From assembly GCA_019636815.1 (NCBI GenBank), contig JAHBWT010000012.1:1-63345 (forward strand): a stretch of DNA of 63,345 nt. The letters are read 5' to 3'. Positions 46,705-54,001 of the stretch are shown here, piece after piece. Within the stretch, counting starts at the first letter, position 1. Each line of letters starts with the position of its first letter. A program made the translations under genes and the position numbers. The notes below the pieces were generated by a model. It was not told the DNA's origin. It saw only the letters and a program-made list of their open reading frames with translations, and searched no databases. Origin of the DNA: Nitrospira sp. (lineage in GTDB: Bacteria; Nitrospirota; Nitrospiria; Nitrospirales; Nitrospiraceae).

Positions 46705-47245
46705 AAAGCAGAGCGTCGCTAAGACGCGCCTTAAGAAAAGCATCCCAACGTATCCCGGTCCGTATTGGCCGGACCTCAACGCACTCACCGATGCCGAAGT
46801 GGACCAGGCCTATCGTGATCTGAATGTGAAACCTCGCCCGCTCCCGTGCGAACACGCGGACGATGCGCGATTCGTTACCGCTTATGGTGATAGAGAAGAG
46901 CCCATCGAATGGACTCCAGGTAATCCGGTATACGACTGGACACCAGAAGAAGTGAAGGCGCTACGACAACGGATTCGTGTGTGGTATCGAGGCTGTTTAA
47001 AGGTTGAGTTGTACAACCTCTACATTGAGCGCTGGGTGGCCACGCTCTCAGATACCGAGTGCTGGTCTATCATCGCAGACGTTGAGGGAAAACGCCCCTC
47101 GATCTCAGAACAGCGCTACACAAGCCGCGAGCAGTTGAGACAACAGACGCAAAGTGTGGTGTACCAGAAGAGCCCAGCGACCACGGCGAAGGCCGAGGCG
47201 ACCACCCACACCCAACAGGAAGGAGAGTCTATGAAATGCAACTGA
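46694..47245 (+). CDS. hypothetical protein
   Basis: 183 residues. PYWPDLNALTDAEVDQAYRDLN, then EWTPGNPVYDWTPEEVKALRQRIRVWYRGCLKVELYNLYIERWVATLSD; a Trp/Tyr-rich helical core and a polar Thr/Gln tail. No family recognised. It overlaps the genes on both sides by 10-11 bases, as in phage-style gene packing. Confidence 0.55.
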   Translation: MATKKQSVAKTRLKKSIPTYPGPYWPDLNALTDAEVDQAYRDLNVKPRPLPCEHADDARFVTAYGDREEPIEWTPGNPVYDWTPEEVKALRQRIRVWYRGCLKVELYNLYIERWVATLSDTECWSIIADVEGKRPSISEQRYTSREQLRQQTQSVVYQKSPATTAKAEATTHTQQEGESMKCN

Positions 47246-47460
47246 ATCAACATGGACTGCCTGTCATCCCCGCGACTAAGACAAAGCGGAACCCCCTGCT
47301 ATTCAATTTTGAAAATAATCGAACATTCGCCATCTATGCGATGACGCAATGGCGGCAAGAACTCAACCGAAGGACACAACTACATGAACAACGAGAACGC
47401 GAACAACAGCAAACTGGACGAGGCCCCACCGAGGACTCCAGGACGAAGAGTCTATTCTGA
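47236..47460 (+). CDS. hypothetical small protein
   Basis: 74 residues with NRTFAIYAMTQWRQELNRR and a Gln/Glu-rich end. It overlaps the previous gene by 10 bases and the next by 77 bases in another frame. The unusual overlap means one of the two reading frames may be shorter than shown. Confidence 0.45.
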   Translation: MQLNQHGLPVIPATKTKRNPLLFNFENNRTFAIYAMTQWRQELNRRTQLHEQREREQQQTGRGPTEDSRTKSLF

Positions 47461-47611
47461 CAATACAGGGATTTCGATTGGAGAGACCTTAGCCGCTTCA
47501 ATCACAAAGCAGCAATCAGGACAAGAAAAGCTACGTCCGTTTTCCTCGGCGAATGTGCGACTTGTTCCTGGTTCAACTGCCCACTTACTAATCAGACCCA
47601 AACATTCTTAA
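47384..47611 (+). CDS. hypothetical small protein
   Basis: 75 residues (KLDEAPPRTPGRRVYSDNTGIS, then GETLAASITKQQSGQEKLRP). Its first 25 codons run over the end of the preceding gene in a different frame. The part after 47460 is unshared and protein-like. No family recognised. Confidence 0.45.
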   Translation: MNNENANNSKLDEAPPRTPGRRVYSDNTGISIGETLAASITKQQSGQEKLRPFSSANVRLVPGSTAHLLIRPKHS

Positions 47612-47625
47612 CAAAGGAGCCCAGC

Positions 47626-48279
47626 ATGGCTGACAGAATCAAGCTAGGAAAGCAGTACCAAGACAACTCGGATTTGGTTATTCCACTTTGGCGTACTTAT
47701 CCAGATGGCCGGAAGGAACGCATCACGTCCTTTGCTTCGCAGGAGGAGCTACTAAAGGCCATGGATGCAGTAGATCCCAACTCAGGAGAATCTCTCTATG
47801 CGAAGTCCGAGCTATTCCGGGCGAGTGTTGAAGAGATTATTAACAACACCCCAGCCGAAGTGATTGGCGTCCAGCTTGAACAGCGCTCACCCATTCCCAC
47901 CGACGAGGAGATGCTCCAGGGGTTGCGGGAAGACGCTTTACGACAACAGTATCAGCGAATGGTAGACGCCGGTGGCGGTAATGACGCCATTGCGAAATAC
48001 AACCTTGCTCTCATGCTTACAAACCCAACCGAGGAACAGTACGCGAACTACCAGGATATGCAGCAGCTCACCCAGCCGGAAGGAAACCGACCATACGAGA
48101 ACTACCTGAAAGAGAGGAAAGCAGCTGGTCTAGGTCCGCAGCAAGACAACGTGCCTATGGAAAGCGAGGAAGAACGAGCGGCCAAGGAGGTAGCACACAA
48201 CGAGGAGGTACTTACCTGGCTGGCTTCTCAAGACATTGGAGACAGCATCACGATCGGAGATGAAGGAGTGGAGGTATAA
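47626..48279 (+). CDS. hypothetical acidic protein
   Basis: 217 residues, acidic and helical (PTDEEMLQGLREDALRQQYQ and LMLTNPTEEQYANYQDMQQL). AAAGGAG lies before the ATG, the clearest ribosome site of this gene run. Possibly a scaffold-like or assembly protein by composition, but that is a guess. It abuts the next ATG with no gap. Confidence 0.55.
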   Translation: MADRIKLGKQYQDNSDLVIPLWRTYPDGRKERITSFASQEELLKAMDAVDPNSGESLYAKSELFRASVEEIINNTPAEVIGVQLEQRSPIPTDEEMLQGLREDALRQQYQRMVDAGGGNDAIAKYNLALMLTNPTEEQYANYQDMQQLTQPEGNRPYENYLKERKAAGLGPQQDNVPMESEEERAAKEVAHNEEVLTWLASQDIGDSITIGDEGVEV

Positions 48280-48720
48280 ATGCCACCTAAAACTTTTCAA
48301 AAGATCGACCTAGCACAACCGGCCACGACAAACCAGCGCGACAAGGCCCCGACAACTAAGACCGATAACAGCAAGCCCTTTGCAACCTGCGGTGAGAGCT
48401 CGTCTGCTCTCGCTCAAGAGAGCTCGGGCGAGAAGACCTCGTTCAACTACGGCGAGCAGAATGAGTATAACGCCACGGTCCCTTATCCCGGCACTCGCCG
48501 GCTAGTGAATGTCACGGTCAATGCACCTGAACTTCAAGAAGGTATCCGCAAACAGAAAGAGGCCTTCGCCAGGACGATTCAAGCCAACCAAGAATACCGC
48601 AGAGTCCCGAAGGGTCAACGAGCACTGAAGCACAAGTTACCACTTCAAGAGGAATATCTAGAAGACGGGGATATTAAAGTGACGAGACCTTCCACAGTCA
48701 CTACACGAAAGGAACATTAA
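48280..48720 (+). CDS. hypothetical protein with a repeat-encoded segment
   Basis: 146 residues. Residues about 38-50 (GESSSALAQESSGEK) are encoded by a GAGAGCTCG box pair at 48394-48432, kept in frame. The remainder (VPYPGTRRLVNVTVNAPELQEGIRKQKEAF) looks ordered. No family recognised. It starts right after the previous stop. Confidence 0.55.
   Translation: MPPKTFQKIDLAQPATTNQRDKAPTTKTDNSKPFATCGESSSALAQESSGEKTSFNYGEQNEYNATVPYPGTRRLVNVTVNAPELQEGIRKQKEAFARTIQANQEYRRVPKGQRALKHKLPLQEEYLEDGDIKVTRPSTVTTRKEH
48394..48432 (+). repeat. double palindromic box, intragenic
   Basis: GAGAGCTCG occurs twice around CTGCTCTCGCTCAA, in frame inside a coding region. The arms can pair as GAGAGC / GCTCTC. Confidence 0.7.
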
Positions 48721-48723
48721 CCG

Positions 48724-49131
48724 ATGGGATACGCCACGAGAGAAACAGAAATTTCGACGCCAATCTACTCAGCTTGGAAACTACCAAATGGAAACTTAGT
48801 CTCAACCAAAATCGAACGTACGCCCACGACCCGAATCGATCAGGGCGACAGCGGTCTTGAACCAGAAACACACAGCTACGCCGATGTTGCCGCTGAAATC
48901 GTCGGAGCGATTGGGCCGGTCACTCAGCGAAGGCCGGATAGTGGGAATTGCTTCACGTACACATTCGAAGATGGCAATGACGAGGGCGACTTCAGCATCG
49001 AGCGTGGTCAGCTGGTTCGCACAGAAGGCCATACACTCACTGGTCCGTACGAACTAGCGCTGAGAGTCAGCGAAGGTAGTCCTCTGTATCGATCCTTCCC
49101 GGTTGAGATCACAGTCACCGTCGCTTCCTGA
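48724..49131 (+). CDS. protein with a cadherin-like beta-sandwich pattern
   Basis: 135 residues. The C-terminal half (NCFTYTFEDGNDEGDFSIERGQL, then GPYELALRVSEGSPLYRSFPVEITVTV) has the alternating beta pattern of a bacterial cadherin/VCBS-like repeat: F-S/T-I...G-L...Y-E-L-x-V-R-V...F-x-I-T-V-T. Such domains act in adhesion, including on phage tails and virions. Last gene of the tightly packed run (three bases after the previous stop). Confidence 0.5.
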   Translation: MGYATRETEISTPIYSAWKLPNGNLVSTKIERTPTTRIDQGDSGLEPETHSYADVAAEIVGAIGPVTQRRPDSGNCFTYTFEDGNDEGDFSIERGQLVRTEGHTLTGPYELALRVSEGSPLYRSFPVEITVTVAS

Positions 49132-49495
49132 GTCCTCGCTGGTCGCCTGGAGCGTCTTCCGTCCTCGGAAGGACTTCGCTCAGACGCGACTTTGAGACCA
49201 GGCTCCGGGGACTCGTCCTAAGCCTCGTCTCTTCCTCCCTCACCCGCTCAATCTGATTTAGCTGTAGCCCTATGGCGTGGTTTGCCCAAGCCTTGCGAGG
49301 CTTGTGTGAATCGCGCCTGATGGATAACTACATTCGACATCCAAACGAGTCGCCGAGGCTTGCCGAGCTTTCCCAAGCGAGAGCCGAGGGCTCGCCTAGT
49401 CCGGCTCACGAGTGGCTGTAGGGTTTCAACGGCCTGCACTGGTTCAAACAACTGGTGTAGGCCGTCTCATCAGCTCAAATAGAAAGAATGAATCT
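49132..49495. other. non-coding region with inverted repeats
   Basis: 364 bases without a supported gene. Contains CAAGCC-TTGCGA-GGCTTG (49286-49303) and a stretch of GTCCTCGGAAGGAC, both able to form hairpins, and the palindromic box at 49362. One of the hairpins may end the long transcript from 45.4 kb. Confidence 0.5.
49362..49387 (+). repeat. palindromic box, intergenic
   Basis: Same 26-base unit as at 41840 and 49970. One arm reads GCTTTC, so its pair with GAGAGC has a G-T wobble. Followed by GGGCTCGCC. Confidence 0.8.
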
Positions 49496-49750
49496 ATGTC
49501 AGTAGACTTCAAAGGGCGAGAGTTGGTCATCGGAAATGAAGTGGTCTTTATCAGTGCACCGAACACATTGCAGCAAGGAACCATCACAGGCTTCGTAAAA
49601 CTCAGCTCGAGGCTAACACTCGTTCAAATTGTTGTGGATCTTCCAGAGTCCTCAGCGAGCCCTCAGCGAGCTTCGGGGACTCGTCCAGACGGAGGGCAGG
49701 CCACCCTTCAAGTTGCGCCATGTGTATGTGCCAGGGTGCTAGCATCATGA
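49496..49750 (+). CDS. hypothetical small protein
   Basis: 84 residues. MSVDFKGRELVIGNEVVFISAPNT, with QGTITGFVKLSSRLTLVQIVVDL, has the look of a small SH3/KOW-like beta barrel. The C-terminal third (ASPQRASGTRPDGG) is encoded by box-like G+C-rich sequence, CCTCAGCGAGCC and GGGACTCGTCC. The ribosome site is weak. Confidence 0.45.
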   Translation: MSVDFKGRELVIGNEVVFISAPNTLQQGTITGFVKLSSRLTLVQIVVDLPESSASPQRASGTRPDGGQATLQVAPCVCARVLAS

Positions 49751-49845
49751 CATCAGTCTTCCACAAGTGGACTAAATCTAAGATCTAAGTCCGCAGTTTT
49801 GAACGACTAGAAAATCTCTCTAATCCGCTCCATTAGTGGAACACT

Positions 49846-49860
49846 TCCACATGTGGATAA
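49846..49860 (-). promoter_or_regulatory. perfect DnaA box next to a 12-bp palindrome
   Basis: The minus strand reads TTATCCACA (49852-49860), the strict DnaA box. It overlaps the palindrome TCCACATGTGGA (49846-49857). A related TTCCACAAGTGG lies near 49752. This may link expression or replication of the element to host DnaA, or be a regulator operator that matches by chance. Confidence 0.5.
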
Positions 49861-49877
49861 TTATACTTAGGTGGTAT

Positions 49878-49924
49878 TTGACTCCTAGCTGGATGGTGGT
49901 AGTATTCGAGCAGTTATTACCACC
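49878..49924 (+). promoter_or_regulatory. promoter with overlapping inverted repeat
   Basis: TTGACT (49878-49883), 16 bases, TAGTAT (49900-49905). The inverted repeat GGTGGTA (49895-49901) / TACCACC (49918-49924) covers the -10 and start region and is a good operator candidate. The ATG of the next gene follows at 49943 with AAGGAG. Confidence 0.6.
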
Positions 49925-49942
49925 AATACCAAGGAGTACCCA

Positions 49943-50197
49943 ATGGCACAACCAACAAACAAGCCAGTTGCCGAGCTCTCCCGAGCGAGAGCCAAGAACG
50001 AGGTCTTCCAGTTCGCAGTAACCAAGATGTCTTTCATAAAGAATACTCAACGCATGCTGATGAACCACGGGCTCGATCTGGCCACGCCCGAACAATTGGA
50101 GACAGATTGGGCAGAATTCAAAGACAGGATTTCCCAACTGAGAAGCTTCTATCACGTGCCCGGCCCGAGACCTGTAAAACGCTCCATAAATAAATAG
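49943..50197 (+). CDS. hypothetical small protein with a repeat-encoded peptide
   Basis: 84 residues. Residues 10-16 (AELSRAR) are encoded by a palindromic box in frame. The remaining part (VFQFAVTKMSFIKNTQRMLMNHGLDL and LETDWAEFKDRISQLRSFY) is helical. AAGGAG lies six bases before the ATG and a regulated promoter precedes it. It lies upstream of the helicase-like gene, so it could be an accessory replication or regulatory protein. No family recognised. Confidence 0.6.
   Translation: MAQPTNKPVAELSRARAKNEVFQFAVTKMSFIKNTQRMLMNHGLDLATPEQLETDWAEFKDRISQLRSFYHVPGPRPVKRSINK
49970..49995 (+). repeat. palindromic box, intragenic copy
   Basis: GCTCTC-CCGAGC-GAGAGC is a perfect 6-bp inverted repeat. 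It encodes AELSRARA in this frame, the same peptide (one change) as the copy at 41840 in an unrelated gene. Confidence 0.85.
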
Positions 50198-50209
50198 CAG
50201 TAAATAACA

Positions 50210-50272
50210 AAGCCGGATGCCTGTCCCCGCAAGGATCAGGAGTGGTTGCCGCCACCTTTCAACATCCGGCTT
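50210..50272 (+). promoter_or_regulatory. structured leader before the helicase-like gene
   Basis: AAGCCGGATG (50210-50219) and CATCCGGCTT (50263-50272) form a perfect 10-bp stem that closes a 43-base internal region. The internal region includes a smaller GTGG...CCAC stem. The structure ends 22 bases before the start codon. It may be an attenuator, a protein-binding leader, or a small RNA. Confidence 0.5.
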
Positions 50273-50294
50273 CCCTTTTGAAAGAGGAACACCC

Positions 50295-52235
50295 ATGCGA
50301 ACAAGTACCAAGCTCTCCAGAACGAGCGCCGAACTCACAACAGCCGCCTACCAACGGCTCGAGCACTTTTTACGACGCAACACCAATCCCACTGAGCAAC
50401 AGCTTCGGGCGCTCCACGCTTTGATGGACAACTTTTCGAGACTCACACACAAGGAAGCCACTGGCAGGTATGCGTGGCCCTTGCCCGTTGGTTTCGGGAA
50501 GACCTCAAGCGCATGTCACTACGTAGCCGAAGCCATAAAGGACGGCTTCAGTTTCGTTATCGCGTGCGGACAGCTGCAGGGATTGAATGACATCAATAAA
50601 GTTCTCGTCACCAACCTTGGAGTAGACCAAGACCTAATAGGAACGCTGGTGAACATCGACCTTCACAAAGACGTACAAGGAACAATTGCATATCAACCAG
50701 AGCAATTCCCTATTCTCTTGGTCACTCACGCTAGAGTTCACATGGGTAAGGAGCAACTGGAGAGATACTGGAAATATGACGGGCACGAGCGAGACTTATT
50801 GATCTATGACGAAAGCTTGATCAGCTCGAAGTCAGTTATCAGTTTGATTACAACCATTGAAACTGCACTCTATGACCTGGAGGGTAGGGTCAACAGACGT
50901 GGTTTTCCTATCTCATCTCCCTTTCTACAGTTCGCGCAAAGACAGCTTGAGAAATTCATTGACAAGCATGAAGAACTAAAACGACATGCGGCTTTCTTCA
51001 AGATGGATCACCCAACACACGAAGTCCCCAACGAGTTTAAACACGCGAACATTACGCTGGATGCAATGGACGCGGATAAGTTTGAAAACGACCTTGCTGT
51101 ACTCAGATCACAAACTGAATGGAATCCTCGACCATTGCTCGACTTCTTGGAATTATGTGGAACCGAGGTGAGACTAGCGCTTAACGACCAAGGGGATAGT
51201 GCCCTGTCCTACATCGTAACTGTTCCCGATGACATACACACGATGGTCATTCTTGATGCCAGTTCACCTATTCGCCTGTTGTCCCAGCTCGACACGAAGA
51301 ACCGAGTCATAGAGGCGACGACACTTCCGTTAGTCCAAGCCGCTGGCATCACCGACCTAGCCGCGTTATACGACTACTCGAATGTCAGCTGGTATTGCTA
51401 CAAAGCTGGTGGCGGCAGAAGTTCTTTCAAGAACGACAAACAGAACACACGGATTAAAGACTGTGTTGGGTTGTTAAAAAAGGACATTCCACAGGACGAC
51501 CCTGTTCTCTTCTATGTCTTTAAGAAACAGACGACCAACAAGAAAGAGAAAGACCTAGAGACTATCCTGAAGAAGGAGTTATCAAAATACGCCTATGACT
51601 TTGAGTCAGACACGAAAAGAATCTTTATCGAGACATTCGGTAGAGAGACATCGAGTAACAGCTATCGACACTGTAAGCATGTCGTCTTTGTCGGAACACC
51701 TTGGCAACATCGGCTACACCTGGTCGCTAATGTTCTAGGCCAAAAGCGAGACATCAAGATTCATATTCCAGACCAACAACTCCATGACATCGAAGTAGCT
51801 GAAGTGGCCTATAGGTTTCACCAAGGGGCTGGTCGAGGGTGTATGAGACAGAATGGCCCCGATGGTAGACCCCAGCCCATGTCCGTCTACTGCTTTCTCA
51901 CAGACGAGCAACGAGCTGAACTGCTACCGCTACTGGCCAAGGTCTTGCCAGGGATGAAGACACCTGAGAAACGTCTGACCAAGGGACACCAGACCACAGC
52001 CAAGCAAGATACAGTTGAAGCCTATATCCAAGAGCGATTAGCCGCATGTTCTAGTCATATGACTAAGACTAGCGGCTTATTTCAGATGTCAACGAAGGCC
52101 TTAAAGCGAGATTTACCTATCCCTGTCAGTATCGACACCTTCACTAGGGCCTTGAATAATCTACTAAAAAAGTCCCCAGGGTGGTCTAAGGTGAGTAGAA
52201 GCCTAGTCTATAAGCGACCAACCCTAGCCGCCTAG
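50295..52235 (+). CDS. SF2 helicase-like ATPase of the element
   Basis: 646 residues. Walker A-like WPLPVGFGKTSSACHYV (about 49-65), motif II as LLIYDESLI (about 169-177), and a late motif VI-like HQGAGRGCMRQ (about 514-524). The order and spacing fit a superfamily 2 DExx helicase or translocase. No primase, nuclease or zinc domain is recognised, and the closest family is unclear. It could drive replication or DNA transfer of the element. ATG 50295 is chosen because GAGG lies seven bases upstream. Its first 15 residues (STKLSRTSAEL) come partly from a degenerate palindromic box. Base use is more A+T-rich than the host genes. Confidence 0.65.
   Translation: MRTSTKLSRTSAELTTAAYQRLEHFLRRNTNPTEQQLRALHALMDNFSRLTHKEATGRYAWPLPVGFGKTSSACHYVAEAIKDGFSFVIACGQLQGLNDINKVLVTNLGVDQDLIGTLVNIDLHKDVQGTIAYQPEQFPILLVTHARVHMGKEQLERYWKYDGHERDLLIYDESLISSKSVISLITTIETALYDLEGRVNRRGFPISSPFLQFAQRQLEKFIDKHEELKRHAAFFKMDHPTHEVPNEFKHANITLDAMDADKFENDLAVLRSQTEWNPRPLLDFLELCGTEVRLALNDQGDSALSYIVTVPDDIHTMVILDASSPIRLLSQLDTKNRVIEATTLPLVQAAGITDLAALYDYSNVSWYCYKAGGGRSSFKNDKQNTRIKDCVGLLKKDIPQDDPVLFYVFKKQTTNKKEKDLETILKKELSKYAYDFESDTKRIFIETFGRETSSNSYRHCKHVVFVGTPWQHRLHLVANVLGQKRDIKIHIPDQQLHDIEVAEVAYRFHQGAGRGCMRQNGPDGRPQPMSVYCFLTDEQRAELLPLLAKVLPGMKTPEKRLTKGHQTTAKQDTVEAYIQERLAACSSHMTKTSGLFQMSTKALKRDLPIPVSIDTFTRALNNLLKKSPGWSKVSRSLVYKRPTLAA
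50310..50333 (+). repeat. degenerate palindromic box at a gene start
   Basis: AAGCTCTCCAGAACGAGCGCCGAA keeps GCTCTCC and CGAGCGCC of the box but the arms no longer pair fully. Encodes KLSRTSAE, similar to AELSRARA. Confidence 0.55.
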
Positions 52236-52265
52236 TGGTCTGACTATACCCCCGAACCCTATAGT

Positions 52266-52468
52266 AACGTAGTTAAGGAATGAATAAAATCAACGACTTT
52301 TAACTGCGTTAGTGTCTGCAGTTAACTACGTTAGGTTTGCTGCACCCCTCGGTTTCTACTTATAAAATCCCGGTTCCCAACCACAGTTCAATGTAACAAG
52401 TCCCGCCAAAGTCCAAAGTTGTTACATCCAAATGAAACAAGTCGGAGGTTTTATGAAAGTTGTTACAT
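52266..52468 (+). promoter_or_regulatory. regulatory region with two operator-like repeat families and a promoter
   Basis: TTAACTRCGTTAG occurs at 52300-52312 and 52322-52334, with an inverted AACGTAGTTAA at 52266-52276. A promoter candidate TTGCTG (52337-52342), 18 bases, TATAAA (52361-52366) follows. Then ATGTAACAA (52391-52399) and inverted TTGTTACAT at 52419-52427 and 52460-52468; the last lies just inside the next gene. The layout suggests tight repression or autoregulation. Confidence 0.6.
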
Positions 52469-52704
52469 CCAATAGTCGAGTTAAGCTGCACCGAGCCAGG
52501 GTCAAACGGTCGTTACCGCTCCAGCGTCTCCTGCAAGCCGCTGAGCTCGCCTACCTCCGACACAAACAGCGGGAGGTCTACACTAAGGCCTTCGTGGGTC
52601 GGATTGAGCGTCTACTCCTGAGCCTCACCAGAGGCGATGCCTGGCTCACCCAAAGTTTACCAAGAAGTTCGAATTCGCGATTAGAGACTGTAACGATGCC
52701 TTGA
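52453..52704 (+). CDS. small basic protein, possible regulator
   Basis: 83 residues, strongly basic and helical (KLHRARVKRSLPLQRLLQAAELAYLRHKQREVYTKAF). CGGAGG lies four to five bases before ATG 52453, so this start is preferred over ATG 52432. It is surrounded by operator-like repeats, one of them inside its first codons, so autoregulation is plausible. No helix-turn-helix can be assigned with confidence. Confidence 0.5.
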   Translation: MKVVTSNSRVKLHRARVKRSLPLQRLLQAAELAYLRHKQREVYTKAFVGRIERLLLSLTRGDAWLTQSLPRSSNSRLETVTMP

Positions 52705-52844
52705 GATATGCAGCGGTGGTCGGACAGATCTGAAGCAGGTCTCCGCTGAGGAACCCTTCCCAGGGCGGGAATCAGACACCTATAAAGTAGCTTTGCTAGA
52801 GTGATTTGGCTACACTGTGAACGCTCCTATTAGGAGGGTGAGAT
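52705..52844. other. short intergenic region
   Basis: Holds a CCCTTCCCAGGGCGGG segment similar to the inserted hairpin at 43443 and the strong ribosome site (AGGAGG) of the next gene. No clear terminator. Confidence 0.45.
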
Positions 52845-53624
52845 ATGCCTGTTAACAGGAAAGAACTAAAGAATAAGCCTCTAGTTGAGGTCATTCTGGA
52901 ACTGAAGTGGGTTCTGCAGCAGGGGAAACAAGGCCCTCAGTTTTCCTTTGATACGGGTTATCGCCTCTTACTTGGAAGATTTTTTGAAAAGGTAAAAGCG
53001 GAGTATCCAGCCCACAAGGCATTACCCACAGCCTCAGTCCCCGATGAGATGGTTGCTGGAATGGTTCAGCATCGCTTCCAAACACAGCCAGACAGCTGGC
53101 CCCTTATCCAACTCGGTCCAGGTGTGTTAACGGTAAATGAGACTTCAGGTTATACATGGGAAGACTTTAGTAAGCGTTGTCAGAAAGCTATTACCTACCT
53201 CCTAGAGGCCTATCCTACCGATGGCGGGCCTAAGGTTGATGAACTAACGTTATGGTATATTGATGCTGTTGAATGTAATTATTCGAAAGACAATCTTTTC
53301 AAATTTCTAGAAGACAAGATGAAGGTGAAAATTCAACTGCCTGATAGCTTGTTTACGGGAATACCTGTTGGTAATGCGCCAACCTCATTTCACTGGGAAG
53401 TCGCCTATCCCATTAATAGTCCAAAGGGACAGATCAAGATGAGATTCCGAACGGGAGTTAAGCAAGATGTCCCTGCTATAATTTGGGAGACTCTTGTGGT
53501 TTCCAAGGGGACAGATTGCCCCGCTCTCAGAGATTTTAGTGGGTGGTTGACCTCGGCTCATGAGGTAACTGATGAGTGGTTCTTCAGGTTAATCGAAGGT
53601 GACTTAGAAAAGAGGTTCTCCTGA
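52845..53624 (+). CDS. TIGR04255 family protein
   Basis: 259 residues. NKPLVEVILELKW near the N-terminus, followed by WPLIQLGPGVLTVNETSGYTWEDF and ELTLWYIDAVE, fits the sporadically distributed TIGR04255 family, whose function is unknown. Such genes often lie in variable or mobile regions. TAGGAGGGTG precedes the ATG. The next gene starts inside its stop (TGATG). The gene is more A+T-rich than the chromosome. It heads a three-gene cassette at the integrase end, the usual place for cargo. Confidence 0.75.
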   Translation: MPVNRKELKNKPLVEVILELKWVLQQGKQGPQFSFDTGYRLLLGRFFEKVKAEYPAHKALPTASVPDEMVAGMVQHRFQTQPDSWPLIQLGPGVLTVNETSGYTWEDFSKRCQKAITYLLEAYPTDGGPKVDELTLWYIDAVECNYSKDNLFKFLEDKMKVKIQLPDSLFTGIPVGNAPTSFHWEVAYPINSPKGQIKMRFRTGVKQDVPAIIWETLVVSKGTDCPALRDFSGWLTSAHEVTDEWFFRLIEGDLEKRFS

Positions 53625-54001
53625 TGCAATCAGTTAGATTAGCTACTAACACGAGCCTTGATAATGATGAAACAAGTCAGTTGCCAATTCGGCCAGATAT
53701 CGCACAAATTGGTACAACTTCAAAGAGACAGCCACTAGCCCCATTTAGAGCGGTTACAACTGGAATTATCCTTTCAATCATGAGTGCGTCTTGTACCGCC
53801 GTTGCATCTCCACCTTGGTTACAAGGTAGATTTCGTGATGGCTCCTCAGTATATGGGTTTTATCCTGCGAAACGATATCGACGCATAAGTCTCCCTGAGG
53901 CAAGGTCTCTTGCACTCCAAGCTCTCCTTCAAGCAGAAGCAGAGAGAATCGAGGCTGCGGATTGGGAAGCAAGAACCGCCTATGAATGGTTTGTGGTCTG
54001 A
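53624..54001 (+). CDS. hypothetical protein, middle gene of the cassette
   Basis: 125 residues. A polar N-terminal 40 residues is followed by one weak hydrophobic segment (AVTTGIILSIMSASCTAVASPP), then RFRDGSSVYGFYPAKRYRRISLPEARSLALQALLQAEAERIEAADWEARTAYEW, a basic and helical part. It could be membrane-anchored. Starts and ends by TGATG overlaps with its neighbours, so the three proteins are probably made together. No family recognised. Confidence 0.6.
   Translation: MQSVRLATNTSLDNDETSQLPIRPDIAQIGTTSKRQPLAPFRAVTTGIILSIMSASCTAVASPPWLQGRFRDGSSVYGFYPAKRYRRISLPEARSLALQALLQAEAERIEAADWEARTAYEWFVV

Noticed and set aside
49820-50338. 172-codon minus-strand ORF over the element promoter region
   Set aside because: It covers a promoter, a DnaA box and the coupled small gene on the other strand; no family or ribosome site.
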